64,000 bases of DNA from DATCJA01 sp963814955 (lineage in GTDB: Bacteria; Acidobacteriota; Vicinamibacteria; Vicinamibacterales; UBA2999), in contig CAWFEX010000008.1 in NCBI GenBank assembly GCA_963814955.1, positions 186,001 to 250,000 of the forward strand, in the 5' to 3' direction. Shown one piece after another: positions 29,301 through 37,844 of this stretch (positions are counted from its first letter, which is position 1; each line of letters begins with the position of its first letter). The notes beneath the pieces are model-generated. The model worked only from the letters and a program-made list of their open reading frames with translations. It was not told the origin of the DNA and searched no databases. A program made the position numbers and the translations under genes.

Positions 29301-31505
29301 TCAACGGACCGTCGCCACTCGCGGTCCCGCCGTTCCGCCGAAGGTCTGCCAGCTATCGCTCGGCTGTTGCTGCTCGATTCCAGGCTTCGACCAGTCGCAC
29401 ACGCCGTCCGGGAAAATCCGTCTGAGCCGAGCCATCTCGTCGGCCGTGAACGTCGCTTTGTAATCTGACGTGCTGATGGCCTTGAGCTGGCATTTCGCCA
29501 CGTCAGAGCTGACCGGTGCTCCGGCAACTCCGCGCGGAACCGAGTTGGCCGGATAGAGTTCCTCGCAGCGCCCGGAGCCATAGGTGGCAGGTTCGACGAT
29601 TTTCTGAGGCTTGTCATCGCGTGTCCAGCACGCGTCGACCAAATCCGCCGGCTTCGCACGACGAACCTTGTCGATCTTCGGATCGGCTGACGTGTCTTCT
29701 ACCAGGCTGGTGAGCCAGCGATCCATCTGATTGAGTGCGTCGGCCAGCACCGGCGCGCGAGTCGAATCGCCCCATCGCCGGTCGTCGGTCAACATGACAT
29801 GGTTGTCCGTATATCCGTTGGCCTTGCGCAGACGTTCACGCGTCGAGAACGACGTGTAACGAATGTGGATGTCGCCGTCGGGCAGATCATCGCGGTAGGC
29901 GCGATAGTCGATGATTGGCGTGGTGGCGAGGCCGCCGGCACCGTTGAGCATCAGCCCCGATCGATAGGCCGCGCGGATTGCCGCCGGATCCCCAACCGTG
30001 CGACGGGACACCATGTTCCCGTCGTTGTCGTATCCGCCAATCTTCTCGTTCAAATCGAGGAACTGCGCGGTCGTAATGGCACCGATGTTCAGTGCTCCCA
30101 GACCATATTGAACGCCAACGTTATCGAGCGGTCGTCGCGCAAATCCGGTAGCGGCGTCATTCCCGTACACGTTGACGGCATGGTCGTAGACGGTGCATCG
30201 CGCACCGCGAGGGTTTTTCGCCGGATCGTACACGAGGTTCTTCGCGAGCGCCGGAGGACAATGCTCGGTGACGTGAATCCGGCCCGCTCCTTCGTCCACT
30301 GACGCCATCGTCGCGAGATTACCGAAGCCGGTGATCTGTCGCTTCTGCTCGGCTGTGTACGGAAGCGTCGCCAGCGTATCGAAATACTGCTTCAGGAGGC
30401 GCGCGTCGGTGATGAAGGGGACGGTGCCGAACGCGACGTCCGGGAAACTGCGGGCCGGCATGATTCCGTCGAGAAGCCCCGGGTACGATTCGGCGATGTG
30501 ATGCTGCTGGTAGGAGCCACCCGAACCTCCCCAGCCGATCGTGAACTTCGGCGGGCCGTACGTTTCGATGAAGTGCTCCTTCACCATCATCATCGTTTCG
30601 GCAGCAAGCGTCTCGGCGCAGTTGTTGCCGAACGTATTCAACGTCGCCGACGCAACGGCATAGCCGCGCTGCAGCATGACATCGTCGAGCACTCCTCCCG
30701 TCGATGTGCCCTGCCGATACCAGCCGCCAGTGCAGCCGCCGCCAAACGTATAAATCAGTCGGCCGTTCCATCCGGCAGATCGCGTGAAGATGTCAGGTGC
30801 GGCTTCTGCGGCTGGATTGTGGAGCATGGCGATCTGATAGATCGCCCGGTTGATCGTCCCTGTTTCGATCCGAACGACGTAAGGCACCCTGTGGCCGGTC
30901 AGCGTCGTCACCATCACGACATCCGCCGGCAGGGGCGTTCCTGCGGCGAGCGGTTTCAGTTCAGCGGCGCCCGTCGCGCGATACAGATAGTCAACGCGGG
31001 TGGCAATCGAGCAATTCTCGTCGAGCGCTGCCCCCAGCGTTCCGCCGGATGCAAGCTTGAAGCTGCGCGTCTCGCAGACGAATGGTTGCTCGTGAGGACC
31101 GGAAAAAACCGGACCGGCATTGGGATGATTGACAATCGTCGCGCGCGCTTCTGGACCGCCGCGCAGCTGCGCGCCTACCGTGTTCGTTCCGATCACGAGA
31201 CCGGTAAGAAGACCTGTCATCGTCAGCCCGCCGGCGTCGGGTCGGAAGTTCGAGGTGACGTCCGCGCCGTTCAGCGAAACACGCACGTCGCTGCCGCTCG
31301 TGCCCGCTGGCATGCCGACGTGGATCAATACGTCGCCACCACTGACCCTGTCCGGGCGTGGATTGGACAGCACACGTATCTGAGCGGCGTCCTGCGCCGA
31401 CACAAAGACGGAGGATATTCCGGCAACAGCTGTCGCCGCGACAACAACGCACGCGGCACCAGTCCGGAAACGTCTGTAAGTCGTCACGCCGAATCGTCTG
31501 TCCAT
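29301..31505 (-). CDS. DUF6351 family secreted protein, alpha/beta-hydrolase-like
   Basis: A 734-residue exported protein. The N-terminus after ATG 31505 (GAGGAACGG upstream) is a long signal sequence (CVVVAATAVAGISSVFVSAQ), followed by an Ig-like 'DVLIHVGMPAGTSGSDVRVS' domain. The large C-terminal part has 'RLIYTFGGGCTGGWYRQG' and 'FTIGWGGSGGSYQQHHIA', where GxGGS is a likely nucleophile elbow like that of tannase and feruloyl-esterase families. The family is common in soil Acidobacteria. It is the last gene of a minus-strand set with four small secreted proteins. Its substrate is unknown. Confidence 0.75.
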   Translation of the reverse strand: MDRRFGVTTYRRFRTGAACVVVAATAVAGISSVFVSAQDAAQIRVLSNPRPDRVSGGDVLIHVGMPAGTSGSDVRVSLNGADVTSNFRPDAGGLTMTGLLTGLVIGTNTVGAQLRGGPEARATIVNHPNAGPVFSGPHEQPFVCETRSFKLASGGTLGAALDENCSIATRVDYLYRATGAAELKPLAAGTPLPADVVMVTTLTGHRVPYVVRIETGTINRAIYQIAMLHNPAAEAAPDIFTRSAGWNGRLIYTFGGGCTGGWYRQGTSTGGVLDDVMLQRGYAVASATLNTFGNNCAETLAAETMMMVKEHFIETYGPPKFTIGWGGSGGSYQQHHIAESYPGLLDGIMPARSFPDVAFGTVPFITDARLLKQYFDTLATLPYTAEQKRQITGFGNLATMASVDEGAGRIHVTEHCPPALAKNLVYDPAKNPRGARCTVYDHAVNVYGNDAATGFARRPLDNVGVQYGLGALNIGAITTAQFLDLNEKIGGYDNDGNMVSRRTVGDPAAIRAAYRSGLMLNGAGGLATTPIIDYRAYRDDLPDGDIHIRYTSFSTRERLRKANGYTDNHVMLTDDRRWGDSTRAPVLADALNQMDRWLTSLVEDTSADPKIDKVRRAKPADLVDACWTRDDKPQKIVEPATYGSGRCEELYPANSVPRGVAGAPVSSDVAKCQLKAISTSDYKATFTADEMARLRRIFPDGVCDWSKPGIEQQQPSDSWQTFGGTAGPRVATVR

Positions 31506-31557
31506 CTGCCGTTCCTCCCTCGGGATGCGGCTTCCGCCACCCCTATCCCTGCAACCC

Positions 31558-32313
31558 TCAGCGCTCCGCTGGCGGGTTCTGGAATGCGTCATCGAACGCC
31601 GAGCACTCGTACTCCAGGATCTGCATGTTCCGGTCGAGCCTGCGATACAACGGCATGGTCATCTTCCAGGGCCGCGTGAACACCTTTGGATCCTCGATCG
31701 TCACTTCATAGTTGATGTGATTGCGATCCACCGGCGTATAGCGCTCGACGACGTGCAGCTGCTCGCTATGATGATTGCCGGCTCGATCGAACCATGTCTG
31801 ATCGTTGAAGTGCACGACGTCCACCACGAGGGTGTCGCCCTCCCAGGTCGCACGCGAGTCACCCATCCAGAATTCGATGGGGCCTCTGGGGTGCGCGGAG
31901 TTCATGTAGACGTTCCGCAACGCGTGACCGTACTGGTACAGGATTGACACCTGAGTCGGCGTCTGGACGATCTGAAACGGAAACCCCATGTAGGTGGCGC
32001 GGGGAACTCCCGGCAACCAGCATTTGGCTTCTGGATCGAGCTTCGCTCGATTCGCATAGTTTTCACGCTGCTTCGCCGCCGCCTCGGGACGGTACGGAAT
32101 TTCGTTCCCGTCGACCACGCCAAGACCGGCGGGTACACCTTGCTCGGCGGCATGAGGCAGGATGTTCCACGCCGCGCTGTTCACCGCCTGCCAGATACCG
32201 GAGAGGTCTGGCTTGCCATCGGGCGTACGCTGCAGATTCTGCGCCGCGGAGTCCGATGCGAGAGCGACGACGAAGATCGTTCCGATGATTGAGCGAACGG
32301 CTGTTTTCAGCAT
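31558..32313 (-). CDS. secreted 'PDLSGIW' family protein (paralogue 1)
   Basis: A 251-residue protein with a signal peptide ending near ASDSAAQ. The signature 'RTPDGKPDLSGIWQAV' opens the mature part, then 'GVPRATYMGFPFQIVQTP', 'EFWMGDSRATWEGDTLVVDV', 'VVERYTPVDRNHINYE', and 'TIEDPKVFTRPWKM'. The family is a conserved, functionally uncharacterised exported group, abundant in Acidobacteria; the repeated 'GDSRxxWEGDTLVVD' strand pattern suggests a beta-rich fold. It is closest to paralogue 4, with the same 'PLYRR' and 'ILEYEC' ending. Position directly before the DUF6351 gene suggests a shared process. Confidence 0.75.
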   Translation of the reverse strand: MLKTAVRSIIGTIFVVALASDSAAQNLQRTPDGKPDLSGIWQAVNSAAWNILPHAAEQGVPAGLGVVDGNEIPYRPEAAAKQRENYANRAKLDPEAKCWLPGVPRATYMGFPFQIVQTPTQVSILYQYGHALRNVYMNSAHPRGPIEFWMGDSRATWEGDTLVVDVVHFNDQTWFDRAGNHHSEQLHVVERYTPVDRNHINYEVTIEDPKVFTRPWKMTMPLYRRLDRNMQILEYECSAFDDAFQNPPAER

Positions 32314-32321
32314 GACGACCT

Positions 32322-33233
32322 CTACGGCTCGCTGTGGCTGTGGACCTTCTGTCTACCCGCTTTCGCGGCGATTCGGCCTGCCTCGAGGCGGTTGACGACG
32401 CTGACGCCTTCCCAGCACGCTTCTTCGATCAGCTCGAAATTCTTCTCATTCATCCGAATAATCTGGTACGCGATCTTCCACGGCTGCGTGAATACTTTCG
32501 GATCTTCGATGGTCGCTTCGTACTCGATCGTATTGGCGTTGGTGAACTTCCAGCGTTCCACGACCCGAAGGGCATCGCTGTAAAAGGTTCCGTGAGAGTC
32601 GATCCACGGCTGCTTGTTGTAGCCGACCGGGTCGACACGGAAGTTCGTTGCCTCGACGACAAGGGTGTTCCCCTCCCACCGGCCGCGGGAGTCTCCCTGC
32701 CAGAGGGCCGCGCCCTTGGGCGAATGGGGACGGCCGTCCACGGGAATCACCCTGAAGGCGTGCACCCATTCGAAGAGCATGACGATCTGTCCCGGAGTCT
32801 GCACGATCTGAATGGGCCCCCGGAGATTGCTTCGCGGAACGCCCTGGAGCGAACAACGGTCTTCGGGCTCGATGTGCTGCAGCTCGGTTGGCGCCTCGAG
32901 GTTGATGAGATGCTCCCGTCGCTTCGCGGCGGCCCACGGCTGGAACGGAATTTTTCCGTTCGCTGGATCGATGATGACCTGCTGCCGCAGTCCGATGTTG
33001 TTCGCCGCCCTCCGCTGCATCCTGTTGTGCTCCGGATCGCAGCAGCCCTCTTCGAGGCTGTGTCCGGCGTTTGCGGAATCAGGGCCGCCTTCCCACATAC
33101 CCTGGATGTCCGGCTGGCCGTCAGGCAGTCGCGACGGACTCCAGCCCTGTGCCGCGGCGGAGCTTGGTGCAGCCCACCAGAGAACCAGCACGAGTGCGAA
33201 TGCCCTGAGGGAGTGCCGGAGTCGCGTGCTCAT
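32322..33233 (-). CDS. secreted 'PDIQGMW' family protein (paralogue 2)
   Basis: A 303-residue exported protein with a signal peptide (FALVLVLWWAAPSSAAAQG). The family opening is 'RLPDGQPDIQGMWEGGP', with an insertion rich in Cys, Asn and Arg ('SLEEGCCDPEHNRMQRRA') not found in paralogues 1 and 4, then 'GVPRSNLRGPIQIVQTPGQ', 'WQGDSRGRWEGNTLVVEATN' and 'TIEDPKVFTQPWKIAYQI'. The C-terminal 'EEACWEGVSVVNRLEAGR' resembles paralogue 3. It follows paralogue 3 after 22 bases and precedes paralogue 1 after 8. Function unknown. Confidence 0.75.
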   Translation of the reverse strand: MSTRLRHSLRAFALVLVLWWAAPSSAAAQGWSPSRLPDGQPDIQGMWEGGPDSANAGHSLEEGCCDPEHNRMQRRAANNIGLRQQVIIDPANGKIPFQPWAAAKRREHLINLEAPTELQHIEPEDRCSLQGVPRSNLRGPIQIVQTPGQIVMLFEWVHAFRVIPVDGRPHSPKGAALWQGDSRGRWEGNTLVVEATNFRVDPVGYNKQPWIDSHGTFYSDALRVVERWKFTNANTIEYEATIEDPKVFTQPWKIAYQIIRMNEKNFELIEEACWEGVSVVNRLEAGRIAAKAGRQKVHSHSEP

Positions 33234-33255
33234 TTACTGATCCTCCTCAACGAAT

Positions 33256-34092
33256 CTAGTTTCTCCCCGGCCGTGTCAGGAGCTCCATGTTCCTGTCGTT
33301 CACCTCGACGCAGGCTTCCTCGTAGAGCTCGGTGCCGTAGTCCTTGGCCCGATTGAAGGCGATCGCGAACGTCCAGGGTCGCGTGTACACCTTCGGATCG
33401 GTGATGACGGCCTGGTACTCGATCCGGTCCGCGCTAACCAGCGTCATGCGCTCCGTCACGCGCATCGCGTCGCTGTGAAAGCTGGCCATGACGTCGAACC
33501 ACGTCTGATCGTTGTTGTTTGTGACATCAACGATCAGCGTGTTCCCTTCCCAGCGGCCTCGGGAGTCGCCCAGCCACAGCTTGACGTTCTCGGGGATGTG
33601 GGGGCTGCCGTCGACCGGGATCACCCGGTACGTGTGATGAGCCATGTTGAAGATGACCACGTGGCCCGGCGGCTGGAAGATCTCGAACTCGCGGTTGTTC
33701 ACGTGGCGCGGCACTCCCTGAGGCCAGCACTGTGCGTTCGGGTCGACATATTCGGGCGGCGGATCGCCGTGGAGCTGATAGATTGGCTTTCTCTTTTCGG
33801 CCGCCCACGCCTGATACGGAATCTTCCCGTCGGGCGGATCGATAATGAGGCTCTTGCCCCGCGCGGACGGGTTCGGCTTGAAGTTCTGGTAGAGGGACTG
33901 ATACTCCAGGTCTTCGATGTTGTAGAACGTGCCGACCGGGTTATAGATTCCCTGAATGTCTGGCTGCCCGTCCGGAGTGCGCGGCGGCGCATAGGGTTTT
34001 GCCGGCTCCTGCTGGCGTGCATCGACGACAGTGCCGGCGATCAGCGCCGCGATGGCAAGGACAGGCAGCAACATCTGACAGCGATATCTCAT
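33256..34092 (-). CDS. secreted 'PDIQGIY' family protein (paralogue 3)
   Basis: A 278-residue exported protein beginning at ATG 34092 with signal sequence 'LLPVLAIAALIAGTVVDARQ'. It carries the family motifs 'RTPDGQPDIQGIYNPVG', 'GVPRHVNNREFEIFQPPGH', 'KLWLGDSRGRWEGNTLIVDV', and 'VITDPKVYTRPWTFAIAF'. The signature W of 'GIW' is Y here. The start lies 4 bases after the stop of paralogue 4, suggesting coupled translation. The C-terminus 'YEEACVEVNDRNMELL' parallels paralogue 2. Biochemical role unknown. Confidence 0.75.
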   Translation of the reverse strand: MRYRCQMLLPVLAIAALIAGTVVDARQQEPAKPYAPPRTPDGQPDIQGIYNPVGTFYNIEDLEYQSLYQNFKPNPSARGKSLIIDPPDGKIPYQAWAAEKRKPIYQLHGDPPPEYVDPNAQCWPQGVPRHVNNREFEIFQPPGHVVIFNMAHHTYRVIPVDGSPHIPENVKLWLGDSRGRWEGNTLIVDVTNNNDQTWFDVMASFHSDAMRVTERMTLVSADRIEYQAVITDPKVYTRPWTFAIAFNRAKDYGTELYEEACVEVNDRNMELLTRPGRN

Positions 34093-34096
34093 GGCG

Positions 34097-34864
34097 TTAC
34101 TCCGGCGGTCTATACCATGTGCGCTCGAGGCCGAAGGCGTAGCATTCGTAGTCGAGCACGCGGATATTCTTCTCAATCCGACGATACAGCGGCAGACTTA
34201 TCTTCCACGGCCGTGTGAACACCTTCGGATCTTCGATGGTCGCCTCATAGTTGATGTGGTACGGGGTGATCGGCGTATAGCGCTCGACGACGTGCAGCGC
34301 CTCGCTGTGAAAGTTGCCTGCGCGATCGAACCACGTCTGGTTGGTGAAGTAGACCACATCAACGACGAGCGTGTCCCCCTCCCAGTGTCCCCGTGAGTCA
34401 CCCATCCAAAATTCAAGCGGGCCTCTGGGGTGAGGGGAGTTCATGAAAATGCGGCGAACGGCGTGCACGTACTCGTAGGTGATGGCGATGTGGTTCGGAG
34501 TCTGGAAGATCTGGAATGGGAACGGCAGATAGGTGGCGCGCGGAACTCCAGGGAGAAAACACCTCGCATCGGGATCTGCCGTCGTCCGATTGGCAAAATT
34601 CTCACGTTTCTTTGTGGCGGCCCACGGCTGATACGGGATTTCATCACCGTCGACAATGCCGAGTCCCGCGGGCACATCTTTCTCCGCAGAATGTGCCTGA
34701 ATGTTCCAGTTGGCGGTCGTCACGGCCTGCCAGATCCCCGACAAATCCGGCTTGCCGTCGGCTGTTCGCGGCAACGCTCCAGCGACTTGAGCCGCGGCGG
34801 GCCCTGACGTCACTGCCGAAAAAGCCAGCGTCGCAACTACCCAGCCCAGGAAGCGCGCTTTCAT
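34097..34864 (-). CDS. secreted 'PDLSGIW' family protein (paralogue 4)
   Basis: A 255-residue protein starting at ATG 34864 with a signal peptide (VVATLAFSAVTSGPAAAQ). 'RTADGKPDLSGIWQAVTTAN', 'GVPRATYLPFPFQIFQTPN', 'EFWMGDSRGHWEGDTLVVDV', and 'VVERYTPITPYHINYEATIE' are almost the same as paralogue 1, so these two arose by a recent duplication and the pair flanks the more divergent paralogues 2 and 3. It is the promoter-proximal gene of the series. The IS element inserted 83 bases upstream of its start codon, which may change its expression. Confidence 0.75.
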   Translation of the reverse strand: MKARFLGWVVATLAFSAVTSGPAAAQVAGALPRTADGKPDLSGIWQAVTTANWNIQAHSAEKDVPAGLGIVDGDEIPYQPWAATKKRENFANRTTADPDARCFLPGVPRATYLPFPFQIFQTPNHIAITYEYVHAVRRIFMNSPHPRGPLEFWMGDSRGHWEGDTLVVDVVYFTNQTWFDRAGNFHSEALHVVERYTPITPYHINYEATIEDPKVFTRPWKISLPLYRRIEKNIRVLDYECYAFGLERTWYRPPE

Positions 34865-34930
34865 GCTCGTTCCTTCCGCATGGCCTACGTGAGGTGGCTG
34901 ACGGTACCACTCCAAAACCGGCAGCGTCAA

Positions 34931-34946
34931 ACCTGTTCCTTGATGG
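34931..34946 (+). repeat. left 16-bp target-site duplication of the IS
   Basis: ACCTGTTCCTTGATGG abuts the left IS end and is identical to 36528-36543. Long duplications of this length are known for the IS1202-type group. Confidence 0.8.
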
Positions 34947-36527
34947 TGTCAAAGCGAAATAGAAATGTCCCCATTCTTAACGAAATAGAAATGTCCCCTG
35001 TGTGATGCCTTGTGGTCGCTGTGGAAAACCGTTCTGTGGTTTTCCAAGGAGCGGTGGGCGCGTGCCCTTCGCGTCCACGGCTCCGGCAGCGTCCACAGGC
35101 GGTTGTTTCACGGCTGCCCGGCCATCCAGGCCCGTCTGGCCGCCGCCACCTGCAGCCTGGTCCGGTAGTCTTCGACCCTGTGGTGCCACGGATGATCGGC
35201 CGACGGGCCGCGCCGTCGCGCGGGTGCACGCGCCGGCGCCGGGATGGCCGGGCGCGTCTCCGTCGGGACCGCCGGTTTCGGCGGCGGCGCCGGGATCTCG
35301 GTCCACCGCATCAGGCGGCCTCGATAGCGAAGCTCAATCGCGCCGGTGACCGACTCACGCACCAGCACCGTGCTCCGGGCGGGCGCCAGGTGACTCTGCC
35401 GCGCCACTTGCAAGTACCGCGTGTCGTAGCGAATCACCCAGTCATTGGACAGGACGCGCGTCTCCTCGAGCTGCAACACCCGATCGAGCGTGAGGCGACT
35501 CGGCGTCCGTCGATGAAAGTCGTCGGCCGACGCCGGGGCCTGCGCGAAGCGGGCGTTGTGCTCGGGCAGATAGGTCGTCTCCAAGAACGCATTCGCTGCG
35601 GCATCGTCGGCGATCCCGAGGCGGCGCAGCTTCTTCACCAGGCGATCCTGATGGGTGCCGTGATTCCGTTCGACGCGCCCCGTCGCCTGCGGCGAGTTCG
35701 CGGCGATGATCTGCATCCCCAATGCCGCGCACATGCGGCCAAACTGCGTCAGGGGCACGGCCCCCGTGGCCTGCTCCTCCGCATTCGGCTCTCGCACATA
35801 GACATTCTTCCAGTCGGTATAGAGCGCCAGCGGGACCCCGTACGCCTCGATCCACCGGCGCAGCACATCGACCGCCGCCCAGATCGTTTCTTGGGCGCCC
35901 AGCCGCGCGAGCGTCCGGCCGGTCGCGTCGTCCACCAGGTTCATCAAGCAGCCGCGCGGCGCGCGGGCCTCGTACCGCAGGTGAAAACTGCCATCGAGCT
36001 GCACCAGCTCGCCGAAATGCGCCCTGCGCTCCCGCCGCGCGCGAGGGGGCGACCGTTTCCGGGCGCAACTCCACAACCCCGCGGTCAGCATCCACCGGCG
36101 CAACGTGTCGTGATGCACCGTGATCCCGTCTTCACTGGCCAAATGCTCGGCGGCCAGCGTCGGGCCAAACCGCTCGTCGATCGGCCCGCTGTACTTCTCC
36201 CGCACGAGCGCCAACACCCGCTCGCGCTCGGCCGTGGGCCACGCATGATTCGACGCGCCCCCCGCGCTCCGGTGCCGCAGTCCCTTCGCCCCTTCCGCCT
36301 TATACCGCCGTGCCAGACGCTTCGTCTGGCGATAGCTCACCGCCATCAATGTCGCTGCCGACCCCAGACTCAGCGTCCCCGCCTTCACGCGGCTCAACAC
36401 CTCCACCCGCGTCAGCTCCCGCCCGCTCATGCCTGTCCTCCCCAACCGTGACCCCCTTCGAGGTCATCAGCTTAGAGGGGACATTTCTATTTCGCTGGCG
36501 AGGGGACATTATCAATTCGCGTCAACA
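34947..36527 (-). mobile_element. IS1202-like (ISNCY) insertion sequence, 1581 bp
   Basis: The element runs from TGT at 34947 to ACA at 36527. The 26-bp terminal inverted repeats match at about 19 positions, both ending in ATGTCCCC. Subterminal copies of the motif GAAATAGAAATGTCCCC occur inside the ends (34981-34998 and, inverted, 36477-36495) and probably bind transposase. Identical 16-bp direct repeats flank the element. The single transposase fills most of it. All parts look intact, so it may be recently active. It sits in the gap between paralogue 4 and the phosphotriesterase-family gene. Confidence 0.88.
35108..36430 (-). CDS. ISNCY-type DDE transposase
   Basis: A 440-residue transposase starting at ATG 36430, preceded by GGGGAGG at six bases. 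An N-terminal helix-turn-helix ('TLSLGSAATLMAVSYRQTKR') is followed by the DDE core with 'LVQLDGSFHLRYE' (D1), 'LYTDWKNVYVRE' (D2) and 'GRVERNHGTHQDRLVKK' (E). The C-terminal 60 residues are Pro/Arg/Ala-rich. Fifteen more bases upstream are open to another ATG at 36445 with poorer spacing. Full length and all acidic residues present. Confidence 0.92.
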   Translation of the reverse strand: MSGRELTRVEVLSRVKAGTLSLGSAATLMAVSYRQTKRLARRYKAEGAKGLRHRSAGGASNHAWPTAERERVLALVREKYSGPIDERFGPTLAAEHLASEDGITVHHDTLRRWMLTAGLWSCARKRSPPRARRERRAHFGELVQLDGSFHLRYEARAPRGCLMNLVDDATGRTLARLGAQETIWAAVDVLRRWIEAYGVPLALYTDWKNVYVREPNAEEQATGAVPLTQFGRMCAALGMQIIAANSPQATGRVERNHGTHQDRLVKKLRRLGIADDAAANAFLETTYLPEHNARFAQAPASADDFHRRTPSRLTLDRVLQLEETRVLSNDWVIRYDTRYLQVARQSHLAPARSTVLVRESVTGAIELRYRGRLMRWTEIPAPPPKPAVPTETRPAIPAPARAPARRRGPSADHPWHHRVEDYRTRLQVAAARRAWMAGQP

Positions 36528-36543
36528 ACCTGTTCCTTGATGG
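36528..36543 (+). repeat. right 16-bp target-site duplication of the IS
   Basis: ACCTGTTCCTTGATGG, identical to 34931-34946, directly adjoins the right end. It lies about 86 bases before the phosphotriesterase-family start. Confidence 0.8.
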
Positions 36544-36629
36544 TTGCTGGCGCGAAAGATGGTCTTACTGCCACTTGATGGGTGAGCCGGTCTCGGAAAC
36601 AATATTCAACCGAAATCGAGCGAGGTTCA

Positions 36630-37748
36630 ATGATCCGCCAACGTGAATCGACCGTTCTGAGTCGCCGCCAGGCCATGGAGCGTCTGGCGGCTGCCATAGC
36701 CGTGCCGTCCGTGTTCGGGACACGCGGGCTCGCCGACGGGCAGCGTTCCTCCCAGAGCGCCGCTCCCGGGCGGCGCACGATACAAACCGTGACGGGTGCG
36801 ATCGACGCGGCCAGGCTGGGTTTTACGCTGTCGCACGAACATGTCGCGGCAAGTTCTGCGGGCGTGTGGCAGTCGTGGCCGGAGCTTTTCGGGGGCCGGG
36901 CGCAATTCGTCAGATCGGCCGTCGATCAGCTCAAACGGGCCAGGGACGAAGGCGTCGATTCGTTGATTGATGTCACCACCATCGACCTGGGGCGGGACAT
37001 CCGCCTGCTGGAAGAGGTTTCGCGCAAGTCCGGAATGCAAATCGTTGTCTGCACCGGACACTGGCTCGATCCCTCCAGGTCGACGAACGCCCGCACCGTT
37101 GAAGAGCTCACCGAACTGTTCGTCCGGGAAATTGAACGCGGCATCGAAGGGACGGATATCAAGGCGGGCGTCATCAAAGTCGCGAACGGCAACACCATCG
37201 ACCCGTTCGGCGAGAAGCTCCTCCGGGCGGCGGCGAGGGCCAGCAAGGCGACGGGTGTGCCGATTACCACGCACTCACCCGGCGCCAGTCGCGTCGGCGA
37301 CAAGCAGGCCGATATCTTCGAGAACGAGGGGCTCCCTCCTTCGAAGGTCTGCATCGGCCACACCGACAACAGTCCTGCTGACTACCAGTTGGGGCTGATC
37401 AAACGCGGGTACTACCTCGGCATGGACCAGTTGCCGCGCGGCGGTCCCGCGCCGCCCGGAACGCCGCTGCAGCAACCCGGCGCGCTCCCGTGGGATCAAC
37501 GGTACGCGCAGATCAAAAGTCTCGTCGACGGGGGATTCGCGGATCGGATCATGCTCGGCAACGACCACTCAATCGGCATGTCGCTTCAACCGACCGCGGC
37601 CGACGCGGCACGGCTGGCGCAGAACCCCGACGGAGTGCTCTTCGTGAGCCGCAAGGCCGTGCCGGCGCTCAAGAAAATTGGCGTGACGGACCAGGCTATC
37701 CGCACGATGACGATCGATGCACCTCGAAGGTTTCTGGTGGGGGCATAA
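36630..37748 (+). CDS. phosphotriesterase-family metal-dependent hydrolase
   Basis: A 372-residue amidohydrolase-superfamily protein. Metal and catalytic residues are seen as 'GFTLSHEHVAAS' (HxH), 'AGVIKVANGN' (bridging Lys), 'ITTHSPGA', 'VCIGHTDNS' and 'IMLGNDHSIG' (final Asp). The N-terminus 'LSRRQAMERLAAAIAVPS' resembles a twin-arginine signal, so it is likely exported folded. ATG 36630 is preferred; ATG 36582 is a less likely upstream start. Phosphotriesterase-like family members act as lactonases or esters hydrolases; the substrate here is unknown. Confidence 0.85.
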   Translation: MIRQRESTVLSRRQAMERLAAAIAVPSVFGTRGLADGQRSSQSAAPGRRTIQTVTGAIDAARLGFTLSHEHVAASSAGVWQSWPELFGGRAQFVRSAVDQLKRARDEGVDSLIDVTTIDLGRDIRLLEEVSRKSGMQIVVCTGHWLDPSRSTNARTVEELTELFVREIERGIEGTDIKAGVIKVANGNTIDPFGEKLLRAAARASKATGVPITTHSPGASRVGDKQADIFENEGLPPSKVCIGHTDNSPADYQLGLIKRGYYLGMDQLPRGGPAPPGTPLQQPGALPWDQRYAQIKSLVDGGFADRIMLGNDHSIGMSLQPTAADAARLAQNPDGVLFVSRKAVPALKKIGVTDQAIRTMTIDAPRRFLVGA

Positions 37749-37765
37749 ACACTAAGTCAAAAGTA

Positions 37766-37839
37766 AAAAGGCAAAAGTCAAAAGTGAAGACTTTGCCCTT
37801 ACCTTTGCCTTTTGACTTTTGACTTTTGACTTTTGCCTT
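37766..37839. terminator. AT-rich 18-bp inverted repeat between convergent genes
   Basis: AAGGCAAAAGTCAAAAGT (37768-37785) and its perfect complement (37822-37839) flank 36 bases. The spacer is built of AAAAGTC / GACTTTT units, giving several alternative foldings. It lies between the convergent phosphotriesterase and SDR genes, so it may be a bidirectional terminator. Confidence 0.6.
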
Positions 37840-37844
37840 AGAAG

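Noticed and set aside
35012..36451. 479-codon plus-strand frame across the IS, longer than the transposase
   Set aside because: The minus-strand frame has HTH and DDE residues; the plus-strand one is Arg/Pro-rich without domains.
37749..37844. Possible CRISPR array
   Set aside because: The repeated AAAAGTC/GACTTTT units are contiguous with no unique spacers and fold as an inverted repeat; no cas genes are near.
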